Shown: positions 45,398 through 52,809 of the stretch, in pieces | How positions within the stretch are numbered: position 1 is the stretch's first letter | Layout: each line of letters opens with the position of its first letter | Assembly: GCA_016719575.1 (NCBI GenBank) | Contig: JADJYV010000010.1 | Location: 1 to 53,290 of the forward strand | Length of the DNA: 53,290 nucleotides | Source of the DNA: Pseudobdellovibrionaceae bacterium | GTDB lineage: Bacteria; Bdellovibrionota; Bdellovibrionia; Bdellovibrionales; Bdellovibrionaceae | Direction of reading: 5' to 3' | Notes under the pieces: model-generated | What the model saw: the letters and a program-made list of their open reading frames with translations, nothing else | What the model was told of the DNA's origin: nothing | Database searches by the model: none | Program-made: the position numbers and the translations under genes

Positions 45398-45545
45398 TTT
45401 TGCACCTTTTTTGAGATTTAATGATCTATACAAGAATACATGAGGCATGTAAATAGAAGTAATGTCTGAGACTCGCATTTTGTTCACGAGCCTTTCGTCA
45501 ATCGACTCAGAGGCTGGACTCAAGAATGTCGCAGTGAGTGCCTTC

Positions 45546-45620
45546 GAGTTTTGCATAGAGCAAAAGGTTTTGTCGTCGAAACGACACGTTTACCGAGATG
45601 GTTATTACTGTTACGGTTGG
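45546..45620 (+). repeat. Composite of two copied fragments joined at a 3-bp overlap
   Basis: Bases 45546-45593 match 46207-46254 (48 bp, one mismatch). Bases 45591-45620 match 43449-43478 (30 bp, exact). The two copies meet over the shared TAC at 45591-45593, the signature of a microhomology joint. No gene is called across the joint. Confidence 0.9.
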
Positions 45621-45664
45621 AAAGAGAAAAAAATTAAAAGTACGGACGAAACTAAAACTTATCA

Positions 45665-46153
45665 TTATGTTGCACCACGTCCATCAATGTATTTCATAAA
45701 TTCGTTTTGAGTTGTTATTGAAAATTCATATTCTTCAAGCTTAAATGGATTTGAAGGCAAAGTTGACCGGCCTTGGCGTTGTTCGATTTTAAATATTTCA
45801 TTATAGATAGACTGACCTAAAAGTTTTCCTTCTACGTTGTCAACATAATCAGGAACGAAAGCCTTTCCAATAATCGCTTTGAGAATTTCAAAAAGTTCAG
45901 TCTTGGTGATTTTTTCCCTTTTCCAATACTTCTTTTGAACTTCTTGAAAGATGAGATAAGTCTCTCGATCGTATTCGGAAACCCCGGTCATCATTGCATT
46001 TTCGCCGACATCTGCAACCCTGCCAAGGTCAGCCATGTTTAAGCATTCACGAATCAAATAGTACAACTCAATTTCGTAGAAAGTTTTTTTAAGGTTTAAA
46101 GGGTTTGAATCAAAAATCTTTTTGGTGAGGTCGGATTCTAAATAAATGTTCAC
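45665..46153 (-). CDS. Hypothetical cytoplasmic protein
   Basis: Protein of 162 residues without signal peptide or membrane segment, rich in Glu, Lys, Tyr and predicted helix. It lies between the two copies of the 48-bp repeat (45546 and 46207). The start at 46153 has no evident strong ribosome site. No family recognised; an intact accessory gene or a fragment are both possible. Confidence 0.5.
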   Translation of the reverse strand: MNIYLESDLTKKIFDSNPLNLKKTFYEIELYYLIRECLNMADLGRVADVGENAMMTGVSEYDRETYLIFQEVQKKYWKREKITKTELFEILKAIIGKAFVPDYVDNVEGKLLGQSIYNEIFKIEQRQGRSTLPSNPFKLEEYEFSITTQNEFMKYIDGRGAT

Positions 46154-46206
46154 GTGAAGCCATTGTTAGCCTGGCTATGGGCAAAAGGTGGAAAGACAGT
46201 ATCTTA

Positions 46207-46254
46207 GAGTTTTGCATAAAGCAAAAGGTTTTGTCGTCGAAACGACACGTTTAC
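46207..46254 (+). repeat. 48-bp repeat, second copy
   Basis: Matches 45546-45593 with one mismatch. The copies bracket the minus-strand gene at 45665-46153. Only the 45.5-kb copy is fused to another fragment. Confidence 0.85.
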
Positions 46255-46314
46255 TTGCGCAAAAGCAATAGGACGATCTTAGAACCGCGCTATCTGAGTG
46301 TTCTGAAACATTAG

Positions 46315-46980
46315 GTAACTGAAATTGTTGATAATTTTTATTTTCGTGGAGAGCAATTACTTTTTTCGGGTATTTGCTTTCCAATATTATGGCGTGAAGA
46401 TTTTAAGGACCGGATTCTGTCGGAGTTTCCTACTACGAATATTCTTATCAACAACGCCGGTGTGGGCAAAAGACTAATTTTGCAGAAAAATTTCGACGGC
46501 TTTGATTCAGACGAAGAAATTAGAGTGAATCTGAGCGCACCTATTCAACTCACTCATTTGTTTTTAAACCACTTCTTGAAGCAAGAATCAGCGGCGTTTA
46601 TCAACATCACCTCTGCTTTGGCTTCACTGCCTCTGCCAATTTTACCGGTGTATTCGGCAACTAAGGCAGGGCTTCACTCGTACACTCTTTCGCTCAGGCA
46701 GCAGTTGAAAAATTCAAATATCAAGGTTTTTGAATTAGCTCCGCCAACGACAGAAACAGAAATGTTAAATGGATTCAAACAGAGTGACCTAAAAGGTGTA
46801 TCTGTCATGAAGCCACAAGAATTGGTTAAATTGAGTATAGACGGAATTTTAAATGATAAATGGGAAATATATCCTGGAGCATCGGGATCGCTAAAACTTT
46901 TAAGCCGAATATGGCCGGACTTTGCATTAAGTCGGATGAGCCATCAATTCCAACAAGCAAATTTAAAGGAGAACTCATGA
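46315..46980 (+). pseudogene. Short-chain dehydrogenase missing its N-terminus
   Basis: From ~46393 the frame reads as the later two thirds of an SDR: ILINNAGVGK, INITSALASLPLPILPVYSATKAGLHSY (with Ser, Tyr and Lys of the catalytic triad) and an LAPPTTETEM segment. The Rossmann glycine motif (TGxxxGIG) and first ~85 residues are absent; the frame runs on upstream into unrelated DNA to a stop at 46312. It is also 5'-truncated relative to any ribosome site. Without the cofactor loop it cannot work as an oxidoreductase. The C-terminus is intact and overlaps the next gene's ATG. Confidence 0.75.
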
Positions 46981-47390
46981 ACAAAATATTGCTATTTTTT
47001 TTAATGGCGGTGGTCACGAAAGTCTCTGCTGTCGCTACGCCGTCAAATAAAATGATCTGCACAGAATATTCAACTCGTGACCGTCAAAGTAATTTCGAAT
47101 ACCCGATAAACAATGTAAAAATCAGTTATAAAAAATCAGTCCTTTATGGCGACACTCAGATTAAACATTACAATGTGCAATTTTTAGGTAACTCAAGGTC
47201 AAGTTTCGAATTGACCGATTTATTGTACAAGCGAACGGTGCCCTACTTCGAAGGGTACGAAACCAGCGGATTCAAACGTAACGTCGAATATCAATGCAGC
47301 CGCAATTTACTTGATGGGCGACAATTTCACTTTCTTGTTTCTGGCGGCGACTACGGCCCGATTATGTGTCTTTCTTGCAATGAAAATTAG
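46977..47390 (+). CDS. Secreted protein, donor of the 71-bp fragment
   Basis: Protein of 137 residues from ATG 46977, with AAGGAG at 46966-46971 and a 4-bp overlap with the SDR remnant. A signal peptide (KILLFFLMAVVTKVSAVA) and three or more Cys, including a C-terminal CLSCNEN. Bases 47241-47311 also occur at 44515-44585. No family recognised. Confidence 0.6.
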   Translation: MNKILLFFLMAVVTKVSAVATPSNKMICTEYSTRDRQSNFEYPINNVKISYKKSVLYGDTQIKHYNVQFLGNSRSSFELTDLLYKRTVPYFEGYETSGFKRNVEYQCSRNLLDGRQFHFLVSGGDYGPIMCLSCNEN

Positions 47391-47459
47391 CTACGATGAA
47401 CATCTTAAAGGGCTGGCGGTCCTATCCTTAAAAAAATAATTCAAGAGAGATTGCGGAAA

Positions 47460-47494
47460 TTGAAAGCGAAAAATGAAAGCGAAAAATGAAAGCG
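47460..47494 (+). repeat. 13-bp tandem repeat over a start codon
   Basis: TTGAAAGCGAAAA, ATGAAAGCGAAAA and ATGAAAGCG follow head to tail. Because 13 is not a multiple of three, gain or loss of one unit changes which ATG is in frame with the gene at 47473. Confidence 0.8.
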
Positions 47495-47985
47495 TCACCG
47501 GACGACTGAGTAAGCCTAAGATCGACAAATCTGATTTTCAGATAATGTACTATTCCTCATGGTACTTCTCAGCGATCCACATTCTGATTACGATATCAAA
47601 GTTCAGAACAATATCTGCTATTGCTGAGAGACTGAACCTTTCGAGGAATATCGTCTCTTCAGCCTTGCTATTTCTCGCCGAAGCCGGTCTTGCTGAAAAG
47701 CGCGGAGAAAGTTGGAACGCAATCTCGTTTGATTTACACCTACCGAGTAACTCCCCATTAAGTTCGATCAACCACCACAACTGGCGCGCACAGGCTGTAC
47801 AAAAAAGCCGACAAGAAAGTGGTAGTGACAATATTCACTTTACGGCGGTCTATTCACTGAGCCAAAAAGATTTTTTAAAACTGCGTACTAGAATTCTCGA
47901 TATCGTTTCAGAATCTAGAGAAATCGCATTGAAATCGGCTGAAGAAGATTTATTTTCAGTGTGCTTTGATGCTTTCAGTGTCTAG
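47473..47985 (+). pseudogene. TIGR02147/DUF4423-family regulator lacking its N-terminal part
   Basis: Protein of 170 residues; family members usually have ~260-280. The central winged-helix-like part (ISAIAERLNLSRNIVSSALLFLAEAGLAEK) and the typical end (IKxRILDIVSESREIALKSAEEDLFSVCFDAF) are present, while the first ~100 residues, including the N-terminal HTH, are missing. The called start at 47473 lies in a 13-bp tandem repeat. The protein might still be made; the family is abundant in Bdellovibrio-like bacteria and its role is unclear. Confidence 0.6.
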
Positions 47986-48058
47986 CGGTTATTGCCGGAG
48001 GACAGGGTAGTGTTACGAGAAATTTGGTGCGCGAGTCCGACAAGTAGACGAGCCGCTA

Positions 48059-48277
48059 TTGGGGCTAGGCTGTGGTTTATTTCGTTCTCAGGTGATTTTA
48101 CAGGTTGAGTTTGAAGAAACTCCCGAGCCCAAAGGGCTTTCACCGGCAGAACTGCGACAAATCGCCAAAAAATATGGATCTTATGCAAAGGCGGCGGAGG
48201 CAATTGGCGCTTCCGAGGCCTTCGTTCGTCAAAGCTCCATGAGGCGTGGAGGGTTTAAGTCTCATCGTCGAAAGTGA
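48059..48277 (+). CDS. Short HTH-like protein, possible gene fragment
   Basis: Frame of 72 residues from TTG 48059. The part after LSPAELRQIAKKYGSYAKAAEAIGASEAFVRQ looks like a helix-turn-helix of the kind that counts or binds DNA in phage and antitoxin proteins. No ribosome site is visible, and the beginning may be missing. Its 3' end overlaps the convergent toxin gene by 23 bp. Confidence 0.4.
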   Translation: MGLGCGLFRSQVILQVEFEETPEPKGLSPAELRQIAKKYGSYAKAAEAIGASEAFVRQSSMRRGGFKSHRRK

Positions 48278-48626
48278 TTATTCGATGAGAAGGGAAGCGA
48301 TCCAAATTTGACTGCTTGTTGTCGTCTATATCTAACAGGGTAATATCAAAATCTCCATCGTTCCGGGGAAGGACTTTATAGTATACCCGATAACGACCTT
48401 CGCGAATCGGGAAAGATTTCTCCCCAAGAGAGTCTTTTGGCTCCGGCGTCTGATACATTTGATCAAGGGTGTCGAGAAGCCTATCAATGGACTTTGCAAA
48501 CTGATCAACGGACTGTAAAGCTAAATCCATGTTCTTCTCAATCTCTAAAACAGAATCGAAAAGATGCTGCTCAATCTGAGAGCGGATTCCTTCAAACTGC
48601 GATGATTGTTGGAAATGAACAGCCAT
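48255..48626 (-). CDS. RelE/ParE-superfamily toxin
   Basis: Protein of 123 residues. The core YRVYYKVLPRNDGDFDITLLDIDD matches the beta-sheet of RelE/ParE toxins, which cut mRNA or poison gyrase. The N-terminal ~70 residues are helical and longer than in standard RelE. ATG 48626 shares a base with the stop of the antitoxin (TAATG), the usual coupling. Catalytic residues cannot be assigned by eye, so mRNA versus gyrase as target is open. Confidence 0.7.
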   Translation of the reverse strand: MAVHFQQSSQFEGIRSQIEQHLFDSVLEIEKNMDLALQSVDQFAKSIDRLLDTLDQMYQTPEPKDSLGEKSFPIREGRYRVYYKVLPRNDGDFDITLLDIDDNKQSNLDRFPSHRIITFDDET

Positions 48627-48880
48627 TACTTTTTCTTAAAGCGAGTAGTGCGATCTTCGCCTCGAACTAGAGGTTTGGTTTTTCCATCGACAATTTCGCT
48701 CATGCCGAGAAGTCTTCTCTGGAGGGATTGGATTTCGCTACGAAAACCGTCATATATTTCTTCAGACATCAGAATGAAGCTTTGGCCGTCTCTGCGATTG
48801 ATACGGACAGGTTCGGCTATCGCCGCGTCCATATAGTCCTTGAGTTCTGACCTGAATTTTTTGGCATTTGCGCTTTGCAT
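48626..48880 (-). CDS. Phd/YefM-family antitoxin
   Basis: Protein of 84 residues. The Phd/YefM pattern is seen: KKFRSELKDYMDAAIAEPVRINRRDGQSFILMSEEIYDGFRSEI, a dimeric DNA-binding fold, then a helical toxin-binding tail rich in Arg. A perfect GGAGG lies 5 bases before ATG 48880. It probably neutralises the toxin encoded directly after it and represses the pair through the palindrome upstream. Confidence 0.85.
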   Translation of the reverse strand: MQSANAKKFRSELKDYMDAAIAEPVRINRRDGQSFILMSEEIYDGFRSEIQSLQRRLLGMSEIVDGKTKPLVRGEDRTTRFKKK

Positions 48881-48900
48881 ATATACCTCCGACCTCTGAA

Positions 48901-48928
48901 GAGTACCTTAAAGAGTACTCTTTGTCAA
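48901..48928 (-). promoter_or_regulatory. Toxin-antitoxin promoter with embedded palindromic operator
   Basis: The minus strand has TTGACA (48923-48928) as -35 and a weak -10 (TACTCT) 17 bp later. The perfect 14-bp palindrome AAAGAGTACTCTTT (48910-48923) fills the spacer, and a half-site AAGAGTAC lies next to it. This is the classic layout for antitoxin autorepression. The 233-bp interval 48881-49114 holds no other feature I can see. Confidence 0.65.
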
Positions 48929-49114
48929 GGGGGCTGAATAGACCTGTAATTACACAGGCATCGAATTGGGCATCGCCTCGATTTTTTCAGGTGGTCAAGA
49001 AAGGTCGTTAAAGTTCGCGATGCTCGGAAAGACGAGCAATCTGATGATTTGTTAGATAGTCAATGGGACCGAGGCCAGCATATTTCACTGCGGACCTCGG
49101 CTCATTATCTAGTG

Positions 49115-49846
49115 TTAGATGGCCGCGACGATATCTTGACTCGACACTTCGCAGTTTAACTTCCGAGCCTGTATAAACTGCTGGACATTTTGACTGGGAT
49201 ATTTTGCGAGAGAAGAAATCAAATCACGAATAAATCCTGAACTTTTTGATTCATAGAAGCTAAGCAGCGCTCCTCCAAGTAAATAGGCATCCTTATCAGA
49301 GATAGCGGTTTCGCATATATTGATGCTATGAATATTACTTAAACTAAATTTTAAATTCTGACCCATTTGCGTGTGTTTAAGTTGGCCACTGAGCGCGACT
49401 GCAGCACCCTCCCATAGCCACTTGGGATTAGAATCCATCTTCCTAATGAGTGTAAGTACATGAACGTATTCATGAACAAGAGTATATTTTAAATCCTCGT
49501 AATCTCTCTCAAAACAAAAGGAGTCATACTTCTTGCGTTGATCAGGAATTAAAGCTTTTAATGAACTTGGTGAATGGACGTAAATCCGCTTGGTGCCATA
49601 AATCCGCGCGCATGATTTAAAATCAGGATTTTTTGAAACTGGCAATACTTGAACAGTAATGGGATTCTTAGTTTCGATACCGAAATAAGTCTCAAGCTTT
49701 AGATATTGATCATTAATCCACAGCTCGTTTTTCTCGATAAATTGTTTATCTACGTCTTCAGAGGTTTCAAACTTTATCGTGGCCGCATTCGATATTAATG
49801 GCAAGAATCCAACAAAAATGACAATTAAGTGCAATGTTCCAAACAT
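49115..49846 (-). CDS. Secreted HExxH metalloprotease (gluzincin-like)
   Basis: Protein of 243 residues with a signal peptide (MFGTLHLIVIFVGFLPLISNA). Zinc motif HEYVH: H125, E126, H129; the third ligand is probably E146 in WLWEGAAVALSG, typical of MA-clan peptidases (PF13485-like). Three or more Cys. It is likely active outside the cytoplasm; substrate unknown. It lies alone between the toxin pair and the truncated regulator. Confidence 0.8.
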   Translation of the reverse strand: MFGTLHLIVIFVGFLPLISNAATIKFETSEDVDKQFIEKNELWINDQYLKLETYFGIETKNPITVQVLPVSKNPDFKSCARIYGTKRIYVHSPSSLKALIPDQRKKYDSFCFERDYEDLKYTLVHEYVHVLTLIRKMDSNPKWLWEGAAVALSGQLKHTQMGQNLKFSLSNIHSINICETAISDKDAYLLGGALLSFYESKSSGFIRDLISSLAKYPSQNVQQFIQARKLNCEVSSQDIVAAI

Positions 49847-49933
49847 GCATAAAATTTATCCTCAGAACTATTTTCAGTCAACAATCAAAAGTTTGGTTCC
49901 CACGCTGATGAATATAAGGTTCGCAAAAAACGC

Positions 49934-50383
49934 ATGTGGCATCTTGCAAACTTCGCCGAACTTGTAGATAAAGTTCTTGGCCTAGAGATGGGCGCAAACG
50001 ACTACATGACAAAGCCTTTTGAGATAAGGGAATTACTCGTAAGAATTCGTGTTCAGTTGCGGGAAAAGCAGACTTTCTCAACTCCTGAAGAATCATCGCT
50101 TTTTAAGGTCGGTTCACTTTCCATTGATCGAATCAAGCACAAGATTTGTTTTAAGGGTAACCCAATAGAGCTTGTAAAAAAGGAATATGACTTGCTGATT
50201 CTGTTAGCAGAAAGCCCTGAAAAGGTTTTTTCAAGAGATGAGATTCTGAATAAAGTATGGGGTTATGAAGTGTACCCAACAACGAGAACAGTAGATACCC
50301 ATGTCATGTTGCTGCGCCAGAAAATTCATAACGATCTGATCGAAACTGTTCGATCTGTTGGTTACAAGTTCAAGCCATTGTAA
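49934..50383 (+). pseudogene. OmpR-type response regulator lacking the phospho-acceptor part
   Basis: The frame (149 residues) begins in the last third of a receiver (LVDKVLGLEMGANDYMTKPFEIRELL) and continues with an intact winged helix (VPTTRTVDTHVMLLRQKI and TVRSVGYKF). The acidic pocket and phospho-acceptor Asp are gone. No ribosome site precedes the start. The upstream 60 bases do not continue the protein. The winged helix could in principle still bind DNA if expressed. Confidence 0.75.
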
Positions 50384-50492
50384 ATTTTAATTTTCAAACT
50401 ATTTACTGCCGCCGAATACTCAAGACAAATATTTTTGCTATTTTTTCCGAAGAGCTTGTAGGTACAAGTTCAAAAAACAACAGGAGGAAAAA

Positions 50493-51107
50493 ATGAAAGA
50501 AGTATTACCAAAAGAGGTATTATCCAAAGTTAGTCTTGCACTAACGATTGCAATCGTTGGCGCGGCACAATTTGCCTTTGCAGGCGGAGCTAGTAGTGGA
50601 TGCGTGATTGCGGGATCAAATAGCGCCCCGCTCACAATAGAAGAATTCGCGGACTTTGAATGCAAATACTGTGTGCGTGGATCCAATACGATGAGAGAAG
50701 TTCTCAAGAATTATCCTGGGAAGATAAATCTCGTTTTTAGGAACATGCCTCTTCCAGCACATCAAAATGCCTTTGTCGCAGCGAAGGCCTTTAGCGCGGT
50801 TTGTCTGCAAAGTCCGTCATTGGCATATTCATATCAAAAAGAACTTTTTGATAATCAGGATAAGTTAGTGAGCCAAGGCGAGCCCTTCCTTTATGAGGTC
50901 GCAGAGAAGCTTGGAGTTGACGTGACCAAAATGAAATCCGACATGAATGGTGAAGCCGTTGCCAAATCAATTGCCGAAGATCAGCAAATTGCGGATTCTC
51001 ACAACTTCAAAGGGACACCAAGTTTTATGATTGGTACCGAGCCGATTGTCGGCGCCCTTCCCTATGATGAAATTAAGAAGGTAATTGATAAACAGCTAGG
51101 GCAATAG
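50493..51107 (+). CDS. DsbA/BdbD-like periplasmic thiol-disulfide protein
   Basis: Protein of 204 residues with a signal peptide ending near FAFA. Thioredoxin-fold Thioredoxin_4 family with active-site CKYC (C57, C60) and cis-Pro loop GTPSF. These enzymes form or isomerise disulfides in exported proteins, which fits the many Cys-pair secreted proteins in this window. AGGAGG precedes ATG 50493. Confidence 0.9.
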   Translation: MKEVLPKEVLSKVSLALTIAIVGAAQFAFAGGASSGCVIAGSNSAPLTIEEFADFECKYCVRGSNTMREVLKNYPGKINLVFRNMPLPAHQNAFVAAKAFSAVCLQSPSLAYSYQKELFDNQDKLVSQGEPFLYEVAEKLGVDVTKMKSDMNGEAVAKSIAEDQQIADSHNFKGTPSFMIGTEPIVGALPYDEIKKVIDKQLGQ

Positions 51108-51196
51108 CCGTAGAACCGTAAATCATCCAACTCATCTTCTGATGAAGAACCGTAGAACCATTTTTTAAATTCGCGATTTTACTAAGGAAAAAAGAT

Positions 51197-51279
51197 TGGT
51201 GCGCGAGGGGGGACTTGAACCCCCACGCTTGCGCATACGCCCCTCAAACGTACGTGTCTACCAATTCCACCACTCGCGC
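51197..51279 (-). tRNA. tRNA-Leu, anticodon GAG
   Basis: On the minus strand: acceptor GCGCGAG/CTCGCGC, discriminator A and encoded CCA, D arm with GGTAGA, anticodon stem with loop TTGAGGG (anticodon GAG, reads CUC and CUU), a long class-II variable arm, and T arm with TTCAAGT. All parts are present. Position and length suit tRNA-Leu. Confidence 0.95.
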
Positions 51280-51297
51280 GCACCTTGGAATCACCCA

Positions 51298-51326
51298 TAT
51301 TTAACGATTTTGAGAATATGAGTCAA
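51298..51326 (-). promoter_or_regulatory. Sigma-70 promoter of tRNA-Leu
   Basis: On the minus strand TTGACT (51321-51326), a 17-bp gap and TAAATA (51298-51303). Transcription would start about 12 bases before the tRNA. Confidence 0.75.
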
Positions 51327-51399
51327 CCCATACGTTTTGAACCTTTGGGCGTGGAAATTGGAAATAAGGTCTAGTTTTTCGCTTTTTTTGCTTAAAAAA

Positions 51400-51556
51400 A
51401 AGGCGAACAGTTAACCTAAGCGGGCGGGGAGTTTCGTCTCTATAACAGAGAGGCAAGGATGCTTCTTAGGCGGGAACAGGGGGGAGCTAGGATGGCACTG
51501 TCCCTCGCCGTCATGGAGAGTGGTTTTGGGCCCGGGATTCATGGAGGGATCTCAGC
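51400..51556 (+). ncRNA. Structured 5' leader with mutually exclusive helices, riboswitch-like
   Basis: This GC-rich leader precedes the micro-protein at 51557. CCTAAG (51415-51420) can pair with CTTAGG (51465-51470) around an inner CTCT/AGAG hairpin. The last GG is also needed for a second helix, GGCGGG-ACAG (51469-51479) with CTGTCCC-CGCC (51498-51509). The TCCCTC of that helix (51501-51506) is in turn a perfect complement to GAGGGA (51544-51549), which contains the ribosome site of 51557. These exclusive pairings could switch translation on and off. It matches no riboswitch I know; preQ1, c-di-GMP, TPP and FMN consensus features were not found. A candidate promoter (TTGCTT…TAACCT) lies at ~51389-51417. 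Confidence 0.5.
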
Positions 51557-51700
51557 ATGAGTGAAGCGCACATTTTGTTTTTGTTCTGTGTTGTTTATTC
51601 GGGGGCACTGAGCGTTGCAGTCTGGACGAATATGTTAGTCCAGAAAAGACTGAAAGCTCATCTCAAGAATGAGGATTTTTTCGCAGATTTTAATCGTTGA
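51557..51700 (+). CDS. 47-residue membrane micro-protein
   Basis: ATG 51557 is preceded by GGAGG at 51543-51547 and ends at TGA 51698-51700. The protein has one membrane helix (~6-28, ILFLFCVVYSGALSVAVW) and a basic-acidic tail. It lies between the structured leader and a strong terminator, forming a complete small transcription unit. No family recognised. Confidence 0.7.
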   Translation: MSEAHILFLFCVVYSGALSVAVWTNMLVQKRLKAHLKNEDFFADFNR

Positions 51701-51748
51701 GAATAATTTGAGGCATCCTTTGGGTTTGGTGGTTCCCCAAAAGAAGCC

Positions 51749-51777
51749 ATGCGGGGCTTACGCCCCGCATTTTTTTG
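51749..51777 (+). terminator. Strong intrinsic terminator before queA
   Basis: ATGCGGGGC pairs with GCCCCGCAT around TTAC, followed by seven Ts. It ends the micro-protein transcript 15 bases before queA, so queA must be transcribed by readthrough or from a promoter overlapping this site. Confidence 0.9.
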
Positions 51778-51792
51778 TGTTAAACGTCTGTC

Positions 51793-52809
51793 ATGAAACT
51801 TTCTGATTTGGACTATGTATACCCCGAAAATCTGGTTGCGACAGCGCCCCAACACCCCCCTCGAGTGATGAAGGTCGCTACTGAGCGAGGCACTCCTGAG
51901 GAAATCTCACTTCAACAATTACTTGAACTTATCCCGCCAGACGACGTGATCGTCATTAATAACACAAAGGTCTTAAAGAGACGGGTGTTTGCTGGTGATC
52001 TCGAAATTCTTTTCCTAGAGCAAAAATCTCCCCTAGAGTGGGAAGTTTTATTTCCTTCCCGCAAAATCAAAATTGGCGAAGAAATTTCCCTTCCGGGGGG
52101 GCTCGTTATGACTCTGACACAAAAGGGAAGGCCTCAGATCGTACGTTTGAGTGAAATTGTGGGGGAAGAGTATTTTTTTAAATGGGGAGAGCTTCCACTC
52201 CCTCCCTACATTCAAAAAGCTCGCGATCGGCGCCACACACTTCGAGAGGATGAGTCGTGGTACCAGACGGAGTGGGCTGCTCGCCCTGGCAGTTTTGCGG
52301 CCCCCACGGCTAGCCTGCATTTTCGCGAAACAGATTTGGCGTTCTTAAAGTCTCGAGGGGTGCGGATTTTAGAGATCACACTTCATGTCGGGCTTGGAAC
52401 TTTTCTTCCGGTAACAGCTGAAGATTTGAACGATCACGAAATGCATGCTGAATATGTTGAAGTTCCAAAAGCGGTTTGGCAAACCTTGATGTCGGCCAAA
52501 GAACGAGGCCAAAAAATCTGGGCCCTCGGCACAACCGCGACTCGAGCTCTTGAGTCTGCTGGTGCCGGACTGTTTGAGGGTGACTCCGAAGGAAACCTCA
52601 AGGGATTTACGAAGATTTTAATCCAACCCCCTTATCAATTTCGGGTTGTCGATCGATTGCTTACAAATTTTCACCAACCGCAATCAACTTTGCTCGCCTT
52701 GGTCTCTGCATTTGCTGGGTTGCAGCAAGTTAAAGCTTGCTATCAATGGGCGGTTGCGAGAGAGTTCCGACTCTTTTCATATGGGGATCTGTCTGTATGG
52801 CTCAAATAG
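51793..52809 (+). CDS. queA: S-adenosylmethionine:tRNA ribosyltransferase-isomerase
   Basis: Protein of 338 residues. QueA transfers and rearranges the ribosyl part of SAM onto 7-aminomethyl-7-deazaguanine in tRNA, giving epoxyqueuosine. Signature blocks seen: DLDYVYPENLVATAP, VIVINNTKVLKRR, AAPTASLHF, TLHVGLGTFLPV, HAEYVEVP, and the C-terminal FRVVDRLLTNFHQPQSTLL. Length fits the family. Its last 13 bases overlap tgt, the enzyme of the previous step, so both are co-translated. Confidence 0.97.
   Translation: MKLSDLDYVYPENLVATAPQHPPRVMKVATERGTPEEISLQQLLELIPPDDVIVINNTKVLKRRVFAGDLEILFLEQKSPLEWEVLFPSRKIKIGEEISLPGGLVMTLTQKGRPQIVRLSEIVGEEYFFKWGELPLPPYIQKARDRRHTLREDESWYQTEWAARPGSFAAPTASLHFRETDLAFLKSRGVRILEITLHVGLGTFLPVTAEDLNDHEMHAEYVEVPKAVWQTLMSAKERGQKIWALGTTATRALESAGAGLFEGDSEGNLKGFTKILIQPPYQFRVVDRLLTNFHQPQSTLLALVSAFAGLQQVKACYQWAVAREFRLFSYGDLSVWLK

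Noticed and set aside
43585..50400. Integron cassette array
   Set aside because: Single small genes and hairpins suggested it, but orientations are mixed and no repeated attC-like site or integrase gene is seen.
51360..51556. preQ1, c-di-GMP, 6S RNA or SRP RNA
   Set aside because: Consensus elements of these classes were not found; the queA neighbourhood alone is not enough for preQ1.
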